From: TMED14 sp964475135
GTDB taxonomy: Bacteria; Bacteroidota; Bacteroidia; Flavobacteriales; Schleiferiaceae
Direction of reading: 5' to 3'
Assembly: GCA_964475135.1 (NCBI GenBank)
Contig: CAYYWL010000003.1
Location: forward strand, 1-64,000
Length of the DNA stretch: 64,000 bases
The position numbers and the translations under genes were made by a program. Below the pieces are notes generated by a model, which worked only from the letters and a program-made list of their open reading frames with translations, ran no database searches and was not told where the DNA came from. This document shows, piece by piece, positions 26,280-34,596 of the stretch (position 1 is the stretch's first letter; each line of letters opens with the position of its first letter).

Positions 26280-27228
26280 AATTCCGCACGTAGCGGTGCA
26301 CTTGGGGCGAACCACCTCCGGCTTTCTCGCTGAGAAGCACATAGGTTCCGTCCGTGAGCCATGCAAAAATCTCGCCCTGGGCCTCTTGCTCAGTGTACGG
26401 GAGCCGCGTCGGAACTCGCTGCAGCACGTCGCAGGCCGCCTCAGTGGGCCACGCATCCCAATAATAGAGCCGGCCGTAGCTACGCACCACGATCGGCGAT
26501 CGTCCGTTGGGCAGCTGCAGGCGGTCCGCTGCGGTCGTCATGAATAAGGGCAGGTCACCGAGGTACTTCGCGGTATCTCCGCCCAACGTCGGCTCAGCTG
26601 GAAGCACATAGAGCCGGTTTCGCATGTCGCGCTTCGATACCAGGTAGATTCGGCCGTCAGGGTCGGCAAACATCGCCTCGGCGTCACGCGGACCGTCAGC
26701 ATAGATATAGGTCCACACCTTGGACGTCGTCGGTTGGTGGCTTTGCACGGCGGAACCTGCGGTATCGATTCCCGTCGGCTCAGGGAGCGCATAAATCCGG
26801 CGCATCGGGCGAAGGCCGTCGTTGTCGCCGATTTCACCGATTCCCAACCACCGCTGACCGCTGGCATCGGTCCAATGGGCTAGGTCCTCCCAGTCTTCGT
26901 TGGTCCAGCCCGTAGCGAGCTGCACCCGGCTCATCACCCGACCGTTGCGCACGTCCACGAGGTAGAGCATGGGGCCGGCTCCGCCGTCCTCAATCACCCA
27001 GATCGCGTGCGGAGCCCACGAGCAGTGCACCGCCCCAGACGCCTCGTCCAGCGCCACAAACCCAGTGCTCAAGCGCGGAACCGTATCAAAGCCCGGTTGC
27101 ACCGCCAGCGACGTGACGTCGTAGTTCACAGAAAAGGGAACGTAGGGTTCGGGCTGGGGCTCGCGGCAGGACTGGGCGGCAGCCATCGCGGGAAGTAGGG
27201 TCCAGAGGACAAGGTTGGTTGGGCGCAT
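26278..27228 (-). CDS. Secreted beta-propeller-like protein of unknown function
   Basis: 316 residues from ATG 27228, chosen over an in-frame ATG two codons upstream because a perfect TAGGTTTG box sits 3 nt before it. Signal peptide to about MAAAQ. The body has repeating short beta-strand segments: DWEDLAHWTDASGQRWLGIGEIGDN, RRIYALPEPTG, DAEAMFADPDGRIYLVSKRD, RNRLYVLPAEP. The order GEIGDN, calendar of PE-P and D-EAM/YLVSKR phrases is found in secreted propeller proteins often annotated only as hypothetical. No catalytic motif was identified; it is not a recognisable phytase. Divergent from the phosphatase gene (64 bp). Confidence 0.75.
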   Translation of the reverse strand: MRPTNLVLWTLLPAMAAAQSCREPQPEPYVPFSVNYDVTSLAVQPGFDTVPRLSTGFVALDEASGAVHCSWAPHAIWVIEDGGAGPMLYLVDVRNGRVMSRVQLATGWTNEDWEDLAHWTDASGQRWLGIGEIGDNDGLRPMRRIYALPEPTGIDTAGSAVQSHQPTTSKVWTYIYADGPRDAEAMFADPDGRIYLVSKRDMRNRLYVLPAEPTLGGDTAKYLGDLPLFMTTAADRLQLPNGRSPIVVRSYGRLYYWDAWPTEAACDVLQRVPTRLPYTEQEAQGEIFAWLTDGTYVLLSEKAGGGSPQVHRYVRN

Positions 27229-27231
27229 GCA

Positions 27232-27239
27232 CAAACCTA
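27232..27239 (-). promoter_or_regulatory. Putative -7 box of the propeller-like gene
   Basis: TAGGTTTG, perfect match to TAnnTTTG, 3 nt before ATG 27228. Confidence 0.55.
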
Positions 27240-27281
27240 CAAACTTGATGTTTTGGTAACGTTAGGCCATGGACCCGAGTC

Positions 27282-27289
27282 TACCTTTA
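27282..27289 (+). promoter_or_regulatory. Putative -7 box of the phosphatase operon
   Basis: TACCTTTA (7 of 8), 3 nt before ATG 27293. It supports 27293 over the upstream in-frame ATG at 27269. Confidence 0.45.
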
Positions 27290-27292
27290 AGT

Positions 27293-28294
27293 ATGATCTA
27301 CCGCACCAGCCTTTTCGGTCTTGCCCTCGCGGCCCTCGCGAGCTGCCAACCTTCAGCGGAACCGGCCACCTCTGCCCCAGTGGCCTATCCCGCACGCAGC
27401 GAAGCCCCCATTTTTCGGAGCCTCATTTTTGGCGACTGGGGACGCATGGGCATTGACCCGCAAATGCAGACTTCCCAAGAAATGGCTGAGTACGCACGCG
27501 AATTTCCGCTTGACTTTATCGTGAGTGTGGGCGACAACTTCTACGACAACGGCGTCACCGGGGTCGACGACCTCCACTGGACCCATTCGTTTGAAAAGGT
27601 GTACCGCGACTCAAGCTTATTTGCACCGTGGTATGTGATTTTGGGCAACCACGACTACCGCGGAAGCATCGAGGCCCAAATGAACTACCGCTCGCCGAAT
27701 TCCGACCGCTGGAAGATGCCCGCCAAAAACTACGTAAAGACCTGGATCCGAGACGGCGTTAAGCTAGCAATGGTGTTCATTGACACTTCGCCGACCGAGG
27801 ACCAGTACTACAGCGAAGAGAAGTACCGCCGCGTCTGGCAAGAGGATTCGGCGGCGCAAAAGGCATGGTTCCGCGCCGTAATGGATACGTTGAAGGCCAA
27901 TTACCGCGTCGTGGTGGGCCACCACCCCCTTTATTCGGGCGGAAAGCGCATGGGCGCCAAAACGCAAAGCCACCTCGACCACTGGGGGCCGCTTTTTGCC
28001 AAGTACCAGGTTCGCACGTACTTGTGCGGCCACGAGCACGACCTGCAGCACATTCAGGCCACACTTACGGGGGGGCACTCGCTGGACCACGTGGTGACCG
28101 GCGCCGGAAGCGAAGTCCGTGAAACCGGTGAAATTCAGCACGGTGCTTACGAGGGCGATCAGGCCCAAACAATTTTTTCATTAGCTGCCAACGGATTTAT
28201 GACTTTGGACGTGCACCGCGACGCCGCGGTCGCTACCTTGTGGTCCGGTGGACAGCCCGTACACCAATTCACTATTAAACCCGACAACCTATGA
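27293..28294 (+). CDS. Purple acid phosphatase-like metallophosphatase, lipoprotein
   Basis: 333 residues. Lipoprotein signal LAALASCQPS (Cys18). All five metallophosphatase blocks are present in order: FGDWGRMG, VGDNFYDNGV, LGNHDYRG, VVGHHPLYSGG, CGHEHDLQ. The GDNFYDNG and HHPLYSGG forms are closest to tartrate-resistant acid phosphatase (ACP5) type enzymes, which use a di-metal site to release phosphate from phosphomonoesters or phosphoproteins. Envelope location is predicted. Overlaps the next gene by 4 bp (ATGA). With the neighbouring TonB receptor it suggests a phosphorus-scavenging neighbourhood. Confidence 0.9.
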   Translation: MIYRTSLFGLALAALASCQPSAEPATSAPVAYPARSEAPIFRSLIFGDWGRMGIDPQMQTSQEMAEYAREFPLDFIVSVGDNFYDNGVTGVDDLHWTHSFEKVYRDSSLFAPWYVILGNHDYRGSIEAQMNYRSPNSDRWKMPAKNYVKTWIRDGVKLAMVFIDTSPTEDQYYSEEKYRRVWQEDSAAQKAWFRAVMDTLKANYRVVVGHHPLYSGGKRMGAKTQSHLDHWGPLFAKYQVRTYLCGHEHDLQHIQATLTGGHSLDHVVTGAGSEVRETGEIQHGAYEGDQAQTIFSLAANGFMTLDVHRDAAVATLWSGGQPVHQFTIKPDNL

Positions 28295-28593
28295 GCCAGC
28301 CTACTGCCCAGCAGATTCTCGACACCCTTTGCGATGCCTACGGCACCACGTTGGCCGAAGTCATGTCGAACCTCGATGCCGAATCAGATATTCCGGCCGA
28401 CGTTCAAGCCGCCGAAGAAGTTATGAAGATGGTCTTCAGCGGAATCATCAACGAAGCGTTTGACGAGGGCCGCGCCCGCACCGTCGAAATGGAAAAAGAC
28501 GACCAATTCGGCATTTTGATCGACGAAGACTTTCTCGAAGAGATCGGCTTTGAGCTCGATTTTGACGAAGTCGACGAGGACGAAGAAGAATAA
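28291..28593 (+). CDS. Small acidic protein of unknown function
   Basis: 100 residues, no signal peptide. The first ~70 residues look helical (QILDTLCDAYGTTLAEVMSNL; VMKMVFSGIINEAFDEG); the C-terminal third is extremely acidic, ending FDEVDEDEEE. I recognise no family. Its ATG overlaps the phosphatase stop (ATGA), so it is translated from the same mRNA, which is the only functional hint. The ORF has normal codon use and good spacing, so it is likely real. Confidence 0.7.
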   Translation: MSQPTAQQILDTLCDAYGTTLAEVMSNLDAESDIPADVQAAEEVMKMVFSGIINEAFDEGRARTVEMEKDDQFGILIDEDFLEEIGFELDFDEVDEDEEE

Positions 28594-28612
28594 CCCAAAT
28601 TTTACCTCCACC

Positions 28613-28737
28613 TAAGTTTGCGGCACGTCCTTTGCTGACAGAGGCTCGGAACCGCTTCTCGCTCTGCGTTTCGTAGTGTGTTAAGGTGTTAAGGTATACT
28701 GGTTCCCCTAGAAGCCCGCAGTAATGCGGGCTTTTTT
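28613..28737 (+). ncRNA. Candidate small RNA with own -7 box and terminator
   Basis: The 157-bp gap before the membrane protein gene contains a perfect TAAGTTTG box at 28613-28620 with no ORF behind it, then about 90 bases, then an intrinsic terminator at 28712-28737. A transcript of roughly 110 nt starting near 28625 would fit. A short direct repeat (gtgttaag twice) lies at about 28679-28694. I could not match it to SRP RNA, 6S or tmRNA. It may simply be the 3' end of the phosphatase operon. Confidence 0.3.
28712..28737 (+). terminator. Intrinsic terminator upstream of the membrane protein gene
   Basis: Stem AAGCCCGCA/TGCGGGCTT with loop GTAA and a T-tract. It ends the phosphatase operon or the candidate small RNA. 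Confidence 0.9.
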
Positions 28738-28739
28738 GG

Positions 28740-28747
28740 TACTTTTA
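28740..28747 (+). promoter_or_regulatory. Putative -7 box of the membrane protein gene
   Basis: TACTTTTA (7 of 8), 3 nt before ATG 28751 and directly after the terminator. Confidence 0.4.
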
Positions 28748-28750
28748 AGA

Positions 28751-30103
28751 ATGCTTCGTTCAAAGACAGTGTTTTGGTTGGTGGCGGTGGTCGCAGTGGT
28801 GGTCACCTTTTGGCAGCAACCCTGGACGGTGCGGGGCGGCTACGTGCGCAACCAGGTCATTTCGTACGATGTGGCGGGCTACTATGCCTACCTCCCCATG
28901 GTGTTTATTGAGGGCGACGTGCGGCTCGAGAAGCCTTGGAAGTACGACATGATCCAGCTCGTCGGTGTGCACGAACACCCCGAATCGGGCGGACGCCACC
29001 TCAAGTTCACCATGGGTATGGCCTTGCTCTACGCGCCGTTTTTTGCCGCTTCCCACGCGTACACCCTCGTCGTGAATCCCGCTGAGGCCCACGGGTTTTC
29101 GATCCCTTACCGAGTAGGTATCGCCCTGGCCGGCCTCTTCTACCCGCTTTTGGGCCTTTCCCTGCTTCGGCGGGTGCTGCGCCACTACGTTCCCGATGCG
29201 GCGATTGCGTGGACGCTCGTCGCCCTCTTTTTGGGCACCAACCTCTTTTACTACGGAACCTACCGCGGGGCCATGAGCCACGGGGCCACCTTCATGCTCA
29301 CCGCGGCGATGCTGTTTCACGCCGACCTCTGGCGCCGGCGCGAACAGGCCTGGCGGCTGCTGGTGCTCGGAGCCCTCACGGGCCTCATCGTACTGATCCG
29401 TCCTGTCAACGTCCTGATTCCGATTGCGGTGGCCGCAATGTTCACGCTCGACGGCCGCCTCCCCAAGGGACTGCTGACCGAAAAGCGCTTGGCCTGGGCC
29501 GTGGGTGTGGCTGTGGCTGTCGGAATTCCGCAAATGATCTACTGGAAGCTCAGTACCGGCCACTGGATCGTGTGGTCCTATGGCGCTGAGGGCTTTTTTT
29601 GGTCGGACCCCGCCTGGATCCAAGGCCTGTTCAGCTGGCGCAAAGGTTGGATGCTGTATACTCCGATGGCCGCGTTTATGATCTTCGGATTTTGGGGGCT
29701 GGCTCGCAAAAAGCCAACGTGGGGACTGGTGGTGGGACTCTACCTAATTGTTCATGCCTACGTCACGTTCTGCTGGTGGGCATGGTGGTACGGCGGAAGC
29801 TTCGGGTCTCGTCCCCTAATCGACGCCTACGCACTACTGGCGCTGCCGTTAGCCGTGTACTTCCAGCGGATGCTCGAGGAATCCCCTACTTGGCTCCGCC
29901 GGTTAAGTCTTGCGGGCGTGGTGGGGCTTGTGGGGCTCAACCTGGTTCAGACCTATCAGTACAACGCTGGGTTTATTCACCACGACAGCATGTCCCGAGA
30001 AGCCTACTTCGAAGTACTTCAAACGTTTGACTACCCCCACAAGGAGTCCCTCGACGCACCCGACTACGAGGCGGCCCTTGATGGCCGAACGGAGCGCTAC
30101 TAA
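28751..30103 (+). CDS. Multipass membrane protein, GT-C glycosyltransferase-like
   Basis: 450 residues from ATG 28751; the in-frame ATG at 28724 lies inside the terminator stem and is rejected. About ten hydrophobic segments can be seen (for example FWLVAVVAVVVTF, VGIALAGLFYPLLGLSLL, WTLVALFLGTNLFYY, MAAFMIFGFWGL). An early luminal loop carries YDVAGYYAYLPMVFIEGD, reminiscent of the first-loop acidic motif of lipid-phosphate-sugar-dependent GT-C enzymes. This is a fold-level guess; no acceptor or donor can be named. Stands alone between two terminators. Confidence 0.7.
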   Translation: MLRSKTVFWLVAVVAVVVTFWQQPWTVRGGYVRNQVISYDVAGYYAYLPMVFIEGDVRLEKPWKYDMIQLVGVHEHPESGGRHLKFTMGMALLYAPFFAASHAYTLVVNPAEAHGFSIPYRVGIALAGLFYPLLGLSLLRRVLRHYVPDAAIAWTLVALFLGTNLFYYGTYRGAMSHGATFMLTAAMLFHADLWRRREQAWRLLVLGALTGLIVLIRPVNVLIPIAVAAMFTLDGRLPKGLLTEKRLAWAVGVAVAVGIPQMIYWKLSTGHWIVWSYGAEGFFWSDPAWIQGLFSWRKGWMLYTPMAAFMIFGFWGLARKKPTWGLVVGLYLIVHAYVTFCWWAWWYGGSFGSRPLIDAYALLALPLAVYFQRMLEESPTWLRRLSLAGVVGLVGLNLVQTYQYNAGFIHHDSMSREAYFEVLQTFDYPHKESLDAPDYEAALDGRTERY

Positions 30104-30105
30104 AT

Positions 30106-30140
30106 AAAAAGCCCGCCGAACGTATGCTCGGCGGGCTTTA
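30106..30140. terminator. Bidirectional intrinsic terminator
   Basis: Stem GCCCGCCGA/TCGGCGGGC with an 8-nt loop. T-rich sequence follows on both strands (TTTAAT on plus, TTTTTATTTA on minus), between convergent genes ending at 30103 and 30156. Confidence 0.92.
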
Positions 30141-30155
30141 ATCGGTCGACTCTGC

Positions 30156-31763
30156 TTAGTGGCGAATCAGCTTCGCAGTATGCACTCCGCGCTCGGTGTG
30201 CAGTCGTACGAAGTAGGCTCCAGGCGCCCATGCAGCGCTAGGAAGTTCCACTTCCTCAGCATTGAGCGAGCGAGCAAACACGGGGCGTCCGAGGATGTCG
30301 TACACCTCTACTGAGGTAGCACTCGCTCCAAAGGCGCGCACCACTGCGTTCGAAGTAGTTGGGTTCGGCACAAGCTGCACCTTTACCGACTCCACTTCGG
30401 GAACCGAGATACTGTAGCCCACCGCGTTCAACGCCTTAGCCATACGGGGAAGCGTGTACGCCATCACCGTGTCGATGTACAGCATCGATTGGGCCTTGAT
30501 GTTCGGGTTGGTTTCGTTTGCAGATAACGGGTCGTTGGCATCCCACCAATCCCACGGGTTGGCATTCACGCGGAACGGCATCGCCATGTTCGGCGGAAGC
30601 ATGTTAAACGTGTAAATGTTGTCTTGGTTACCCACGTTGTGCGGATTCGTGCGCGCCTTCACACTGTAGGCGTCATTCATCGCAGAAGCGGCGAGTACGC
30701 TGTTGTTGCCCGTGCTGTTGGCCATCTTGACAGCGGTATGCGATCCGGCTACTTCAACTACGGGGAAGAAGGCCCCCGCAATGGGAACATTGACCATTCC
30801 GCGGTAGTAGGGAGCAAAAAAGTCGTAGCGGCTGTGGAAGCTTACCATCGGCGCGTCGCCCTGGGCCAACCACGCGGAGTCGCCGAGTGCTCCGCCCAAG
30901 TTGATCACCATGTTGACAGCGTGTGGAACGCCCTTGTAGAGCTCAATGTTGCGGCCTGGCTGCGTTTGGTCCACCAACGGAAGGCCCGTGACGGGGTGGG
31001 TTCCGCTAATTGTCGCCTTGCCGCCGTAGCCGTTCCAGTCGCCCACTACCGCGGTATCGATGTAGGGGTCGCCCGCGTTGACGCTGCCGCCGAACATGCC
31101 GGTTCCGGCTGCAGTATACTGGAATTTCGCAGGGGATGCAATCTCGGCAAGGTTGTTAATAGTGGCGTACGCCAGCGTAATATAGCCCCCTGATCCGGCA
31201 CCCATCAGCGAGATCGCACTGGGGTCGATGCGGTAGGGATCGCCTAGGACGAGCTTCGAGGCGCGCATGGCGCGCACGCAGACTTTAGCGTCCTGCACCG
31301 CATTGTACACAGCCATCAGGTTGGTTCCGCGGCGAAGGTCCAAGTTGGTCGAGTTGGCCAACCAACCGAGGCGGTAGCTCGCTGAAACGGCAACAAATCC
31401 ACGGCGCGCAAAGCGCTTGGCGATTTCAACCACGGCCGAATCCTTGCGGTCGCCCATGGGAGAGGCTAGGCCCTTCGGCAGGAAGGATCCTGTGTGAAAA
31501 ATGATTACGACCGGGCGCGCCGTCTCGCTGTCAACGGCCGTGTCGGGCATATAGACGTCGGCGTACATCGGAATCACCATCGGGCCACCCATAGTGGCGG
31601 GCACGTACTGGCTGAAGTTGTAGCCGTAGGCCACGTTAGGAAGCACAGTGAGTTGTGCGTTGGTAAAGACTTCGTCGACGTAGCGCGACTGCGCAGAAGC
31701 CGTGAAGCTCGCTGTGGCCAGCGCCATGGCCGCCAACAGAATTTTTGTGTAGGGTTTAATCAT
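30156..31763 (-). CDS. Secreted alpha/beta-hydrolase (esterase-like) with T9SS sorting domain
   Basis: 535 residues. Signal peptide ends at TASAQ. The hydrolase core shows RPVVIIFHTGSF (oxyanion region), GFVAVSASYRLGW and the nucleophile elbow LMGAGSGGYI, giving A-G-S-G-G rather than the standard G-x-S-x-G, as in some lipases. The context resembles carboxylesterase/feruloyl esterase-like enzymes, but no substrate can be assigned. Residues ~455-535 are a type A T9SS domain (LVPNPTTSNAVV, VYDILGRPVF, WAPGAYFVRL). It follows the TonB receptor gene by 39 bp on the same strand, so the two probably form an uptake operon. Confidence 0.82.
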   Translation of the reverse strand: MIKPYTKILLAAMALATASFTASAQSRYVDEVFTNAQLTVLPNVAYGYNFSQYVPATMGGPMVIPMYADVYMPDTAVDSETARPVVIIFHTGSFLPKGLASPMGDRKDSAVVEIAKRFARRGFVAVSASYRLGWLANSTNLDLRRGTNLMAVYNAVQDAKVCVRAMRASKLVLGDPYRIDPSAISLMGAGSGGYITLAYATINNLAEIASPAKFQYTAAGTGMFGGSVNAGDPYIDTAVVGDWNGYGGKATISGTHPVTGLPLVDQTQPGRNIELYKGVPHAVNMVINLGGALGDSAWLAQGDAPMVSFHSRYDFFAPYYRGMVNVPIAGAFFPVVEVAGSHTAVKMANSTGNNSVLAASAMNDAYSVKARTNPHNVGNQDNIYTFNMLPPNMAMPFRVNANPWDWWDANDPLSANETNPNIKAQSMLYIDTVMAYTLPRMAKALNAVGYSISVPEVESVKVQLVPNPTTSNAVVRAFGASATSVEVYDILGRPVFARSLNAEEVELPSAAWAPGAYFVRLHTERGVHTAKLIRH

Positions 31764-31802
31764 GCGTTTAGGTAATTAATGTTCAGAAACTTACGAAAAT
31801 TT

Positions 31803-34553
31803 TCATTTAGTTGGTGCATCCCAGGTCAGTGAGAGGTATGTGAGTCGGCCTACAGCAGGGCCCCCGTATACCTGAACGACGCGCTGATTGAGCAGATTAC
31901 TTGACCCCAATTTGACCGTCCAGTGGGTGTCGGCCGAGGTCCACGAGGTCTGTGCATCGACGAGACTGTAGCTCGGAATCCGCCCCGTAAACTGGGGAGA
32001 CCCCTCAAAGAGGAAGCCTTCGACCCACTTGTATGCCAGGGTGTAGCCGCAGCGGCCTTTGCCTAGCTTCCAGTTGAGGTCGCGGCCTGAAATTGAGAGG
32101 TTGTACTTGTGCTCCGGCGTGTTGTATGCTGGAATAATGGGGTCGTCGGCACCTGAATTCAGCACGTTCCAAGTGTAGTTTCCGGCCAACGTATAGCGCT
32201 TGATGTAGTAGTTCGCTCCGACACTAAAGCCTTGGGTGGTCACGCGCTCTTGGGCATTGGAAGCCAAGCGGTAGGCCTGTGCGCTGCGAAGGCGGTCTGC
32301 CGCGCTCCCGCCGGGGTTGTCGTCAATTTTCAGGGCTAAATGGTAGCCTATGAAGTCGGTGTACCAACTGTAGTAGTAGGTAGCATCTAGGTAGAGTCTG
32401 TCCCACCATGTACTACGGTAGCCTAGTTCGACATTGCGCACCTGCTCGGGGCGGACGCCCGGCATGCTGTAGTACTGCCACTGCCAGTTGGCGCGATCTT
32501 GGGGGCCTGCAGCCAAGAAGTCGCCGACCTCATCAATAGTTACCAGTGAATCGTAGCCATTCAAATTACCCAACAGCAGCGCCCGGCCCACATTGTAGTA
32601 GAGATACTGGTCCTGGAGGGTTGGGTTCCGCACTGCCGAAGAAAAGCCCAAGCGCCACACTGTTTGGGCGGTGGGGCGGTACACAATTGAGGCCGCAGGT
32701 GAAAAGAGCCACTTAAAGTTTTGGTTTTTATCCGCTCGCGCTGTCGCATTCAGGGTCCAGTGGTCGCCCCATTGGCGCTGGTAGCCGGCGTAGAGCCCCA
32801 GTTCCGCCACGCGAAGCACGCGGCCGTTGGTGTCGCTAAATAAGGTTCCGCGCGAATTGGGGCGGTACTGGCGAAGGCTTGCCCCCAAAGTAAGCTGACC
32901 GCCCGCGAGGTCAAAGGCACGTTGGCCGTGCAGGTGCGCCAGTGAGGACCGATCCCAAAACTGCGAACCGCCTTCGGTGAATGGGCGGGTAATGATGGAC
33001 TGCTTCAGCGCCTCAAATGCTGCTGACCCTGGGATCAGCATGCTGTCGGGGTCGTAGGCCATGTCCATCCAGTTGCGGTTGTCGGCGTGAAAAGATTGAA
33101 ACGCTTCAGGATTGCTCGCCCACAGCTCGGCCATGGCGTCGCTGAATTCAGTATTCGGAAGTGTTTCACTCGGGTAACCGTTTAAACCGCGGACCTTTTG
33201 CTTTTGAAAAATGTTCCAAAACGAACGGTACTGGTTGGCCCAAAACCCTTCATTCAGCACCGAATCCTGCATGCGAAGGGCGGTGAAGTAGGCATCGTAG
33301 GTCTGGCCTGCGTCTTCGTGGGTGGTGTAGGCTCGCACAAACCAGTCCTCGCCCTTGCGCAATTCTATGCGGTTTTGAAGGAACTGTATGTCCTTTAGGC
33401 TAAATCGGTTATCACCTTGATAGACGGTGGTTCCGGTTCCGTAGTTAAGGGCATAAATCCCTTCAATGCCCGACTTACTGCGGTAGTGTACCGATGTCGA
33501 CATTTTGAGGTTTTCGGTATTGTAGTCCACCAGGGCGGATTCTTCGATGCCTCGGCGGTGGTAGGTTCCGATGCCCGCATAGGTTTTGACGTCGCCCCCG
33601 TCGTCGTAGGCGATTTCGTCGCCGTAGCGGTTCACCGCGTCGTAGCCTCCAGGGTTGTCGGCGGCAGACTTTGAATCGTCGGTCGGGTTGAGGTTGGTCG
33701 CCTCCCAGTCGTCGGCGCGCAGGGCAAATAGGTTGATTTTGTAGGCCCAACTCGCACTTCCGTCTGCCCGCTTAAACGCTTGAGCATGGCGGAACCCAAA
33801 TTCCGCCAAGCGGCGCTCGCCCCCCTTAAACTGCACCGAGGTCCCCTGAAATAGGTACGGGTCTTTAGTGGTCATCGCGATGACGCCGTTGAATGCCGAA
33901 GGACCGTAGAGCGCGCCCACCGCGCCCGAAATCACGTCGACTTGCTGCACGTCAAGCTCGCTGGCTCCCAGAAAGTTGCCGAGCGAGAAGTTGAGACCGG
34001 GAGCCTGGTTGTCGACGCCGTCAATGACTTGGAGGCTGCGCACCGGGCTAGTACTGTTGAATCCGCGGGTGTTGATGATTTTGAATCCTATGCTCGCTGA
34101 GGTGAGGTCCACGCCCTTCATGCTCCCGAGGGCTTCGTAAAAGTTCGGCGCAGGCGCCTCCTTCATGCTGGCCAAATCCAGCGCCTCGACGGTCAGCGGA
34201 GCCTGCTTTTGCTTCTCTGAAATCTTCGAAGCTACAATTTGCGCCTCGGCAAGTTCTACGGATGACGCGTTGAGTTTGATGTTCAGCGGATCCGAGTTCC
34301 GCACCTCACCACGGTAGGTATCAAAACCAAACGCCTCTACCGTAATAGAGGAGGGAAGTCGTGCGCCCTGCACGACAAACTTGCCGTCGGGGTCCGTTAC
34401 CGCCTTAGAAGAACCAACGGTAACTACCGCTGAAGGCACCGCCTCGCGGGTTTTGGCGTCGGTCACGGTTCCGGTGATTCGGGCCGTTTGCGCATAAATT
34501 GGCATGGCGAGCACTAGACTCAGCAACCCAAGGATGCAGGCAAATAACTTCAT
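31803..34553 (-). CDS. TonB-dependent receptor with CarboxypepD_reg-like domain
   Basis: 916 residues. Signal peptide ends near PIYAQ; residues ~25-105 form the carboxypeptidase-regulatory-like domain (GTVTDAKTREAVPSAVVTVG). Plug landmarks are NFYEALGSMKGVDL, NTRGFNSTSPVRSLQVIDGVD and VDVISGAVGALYGPSAFNGV. No SusD homologue is next to it; the downstream gene is a T9SS-exported esterase. The ligand is unknown. The 10-mer ACCTAAACGC occurs just before this ATG and again before the downstream gene's ATG. Confidence 0.92.
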   Translation of the reverse strand: MKLFACILGLLSLVLAMPIYAQTARITGTVTDAKTREAVPSAVVTVGSSKAVTDPDGKFVVQGARLPSSITVEAFGFDTYRGEVRNSDPLNIKLNASSVELAEAQIVASKISEKQKQAPLTVEALDLASMKEAPAPNFYEALGSMKGVDLTSASIGFKIINTRGFNSTSPVRSLQVIDGVDNQAPGLNFSLGNFLGASELDVQQVDVISGAVGALYGPSAFNGVIAMTTKDPYLFQGTSVQFKGGERRLAEFGFRHAQAFKRADGSASWAYKINLFALRADDWEATNLNPTDDSKSAADNPGGYDAVNRYGDEIAYDDGGDVKTYAGIGTYHRRGIEESALVDYNTENLKMSTSVHYRSKSGIEGIYALNYGTGTTVYQGDNRFSLKDIQFLQNRIELRKGEDWFVRAYTTHEDAGQTYDAYFTALRMQDSVLNEGFWANQYRSFWNIFQKQKVRGLNGYPSETLPNTEFSDAMAELWASNPEAFQSFHADNRNWMDMAYDPDSMLIPGSAAFEALKQSIITRPFTEGGSQFWDRSSLAHLHGQRAFDLAGGQLTLGASLRQYRPNSRGTLFSDTNGRVLRVAELGLYAGYQRQWGDHWTLNATARADKNQNFKWLFSPAASIVYRPTAQTVWRLGFSSAVRNPTLQDQYLYYNVGRALLLGNLNGYDSLVTIDEVGDFLAAGPQDRANWQWQYYSMPGVRPEQVRNVELGYRSTWWDRLYLDATYYYSWYTDFIGYHLALKIDDNPGGSAADRLRSAQAYRLASNAQERVTTQGFSVGANYYIKRYTLAGNYTWNVLNSGADDPIIPAYNTPEHKYNLSISGRDLNWKLGKGRCGYTLAYKWVEGFLFEGSPQFTGRIPSYSLVDAQTSWTSADTHWTVKLGSSNLLNQRVVQVYGGPAVGRLTYLSLTWDAPTK

Positions 34554-34596
34554 AAAGGGGCGTTTAGGTCCCCGTAAAGTACGGATTTTCGGAATA

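Noticed and set aside
26278..27228. Beta-propeller phytase
   Set aside because: Propeller-like phrases are present but the Asp/Glu-rich calcium and phosphate sites of phytases are not recognisable.
28625..28737. SRP RNA or 6S RNA
   Set aside because: The conserved GGAA tetraloop context of SRP RNA and the long open bubble of 6S RNA are missing.
28760..29623. 287-codon minus-strand frame opposite the membrane protein gene
   Set aside because: The plus-strand gene has clear membrane segments and a start near a promoter box; the antisense frame does not.
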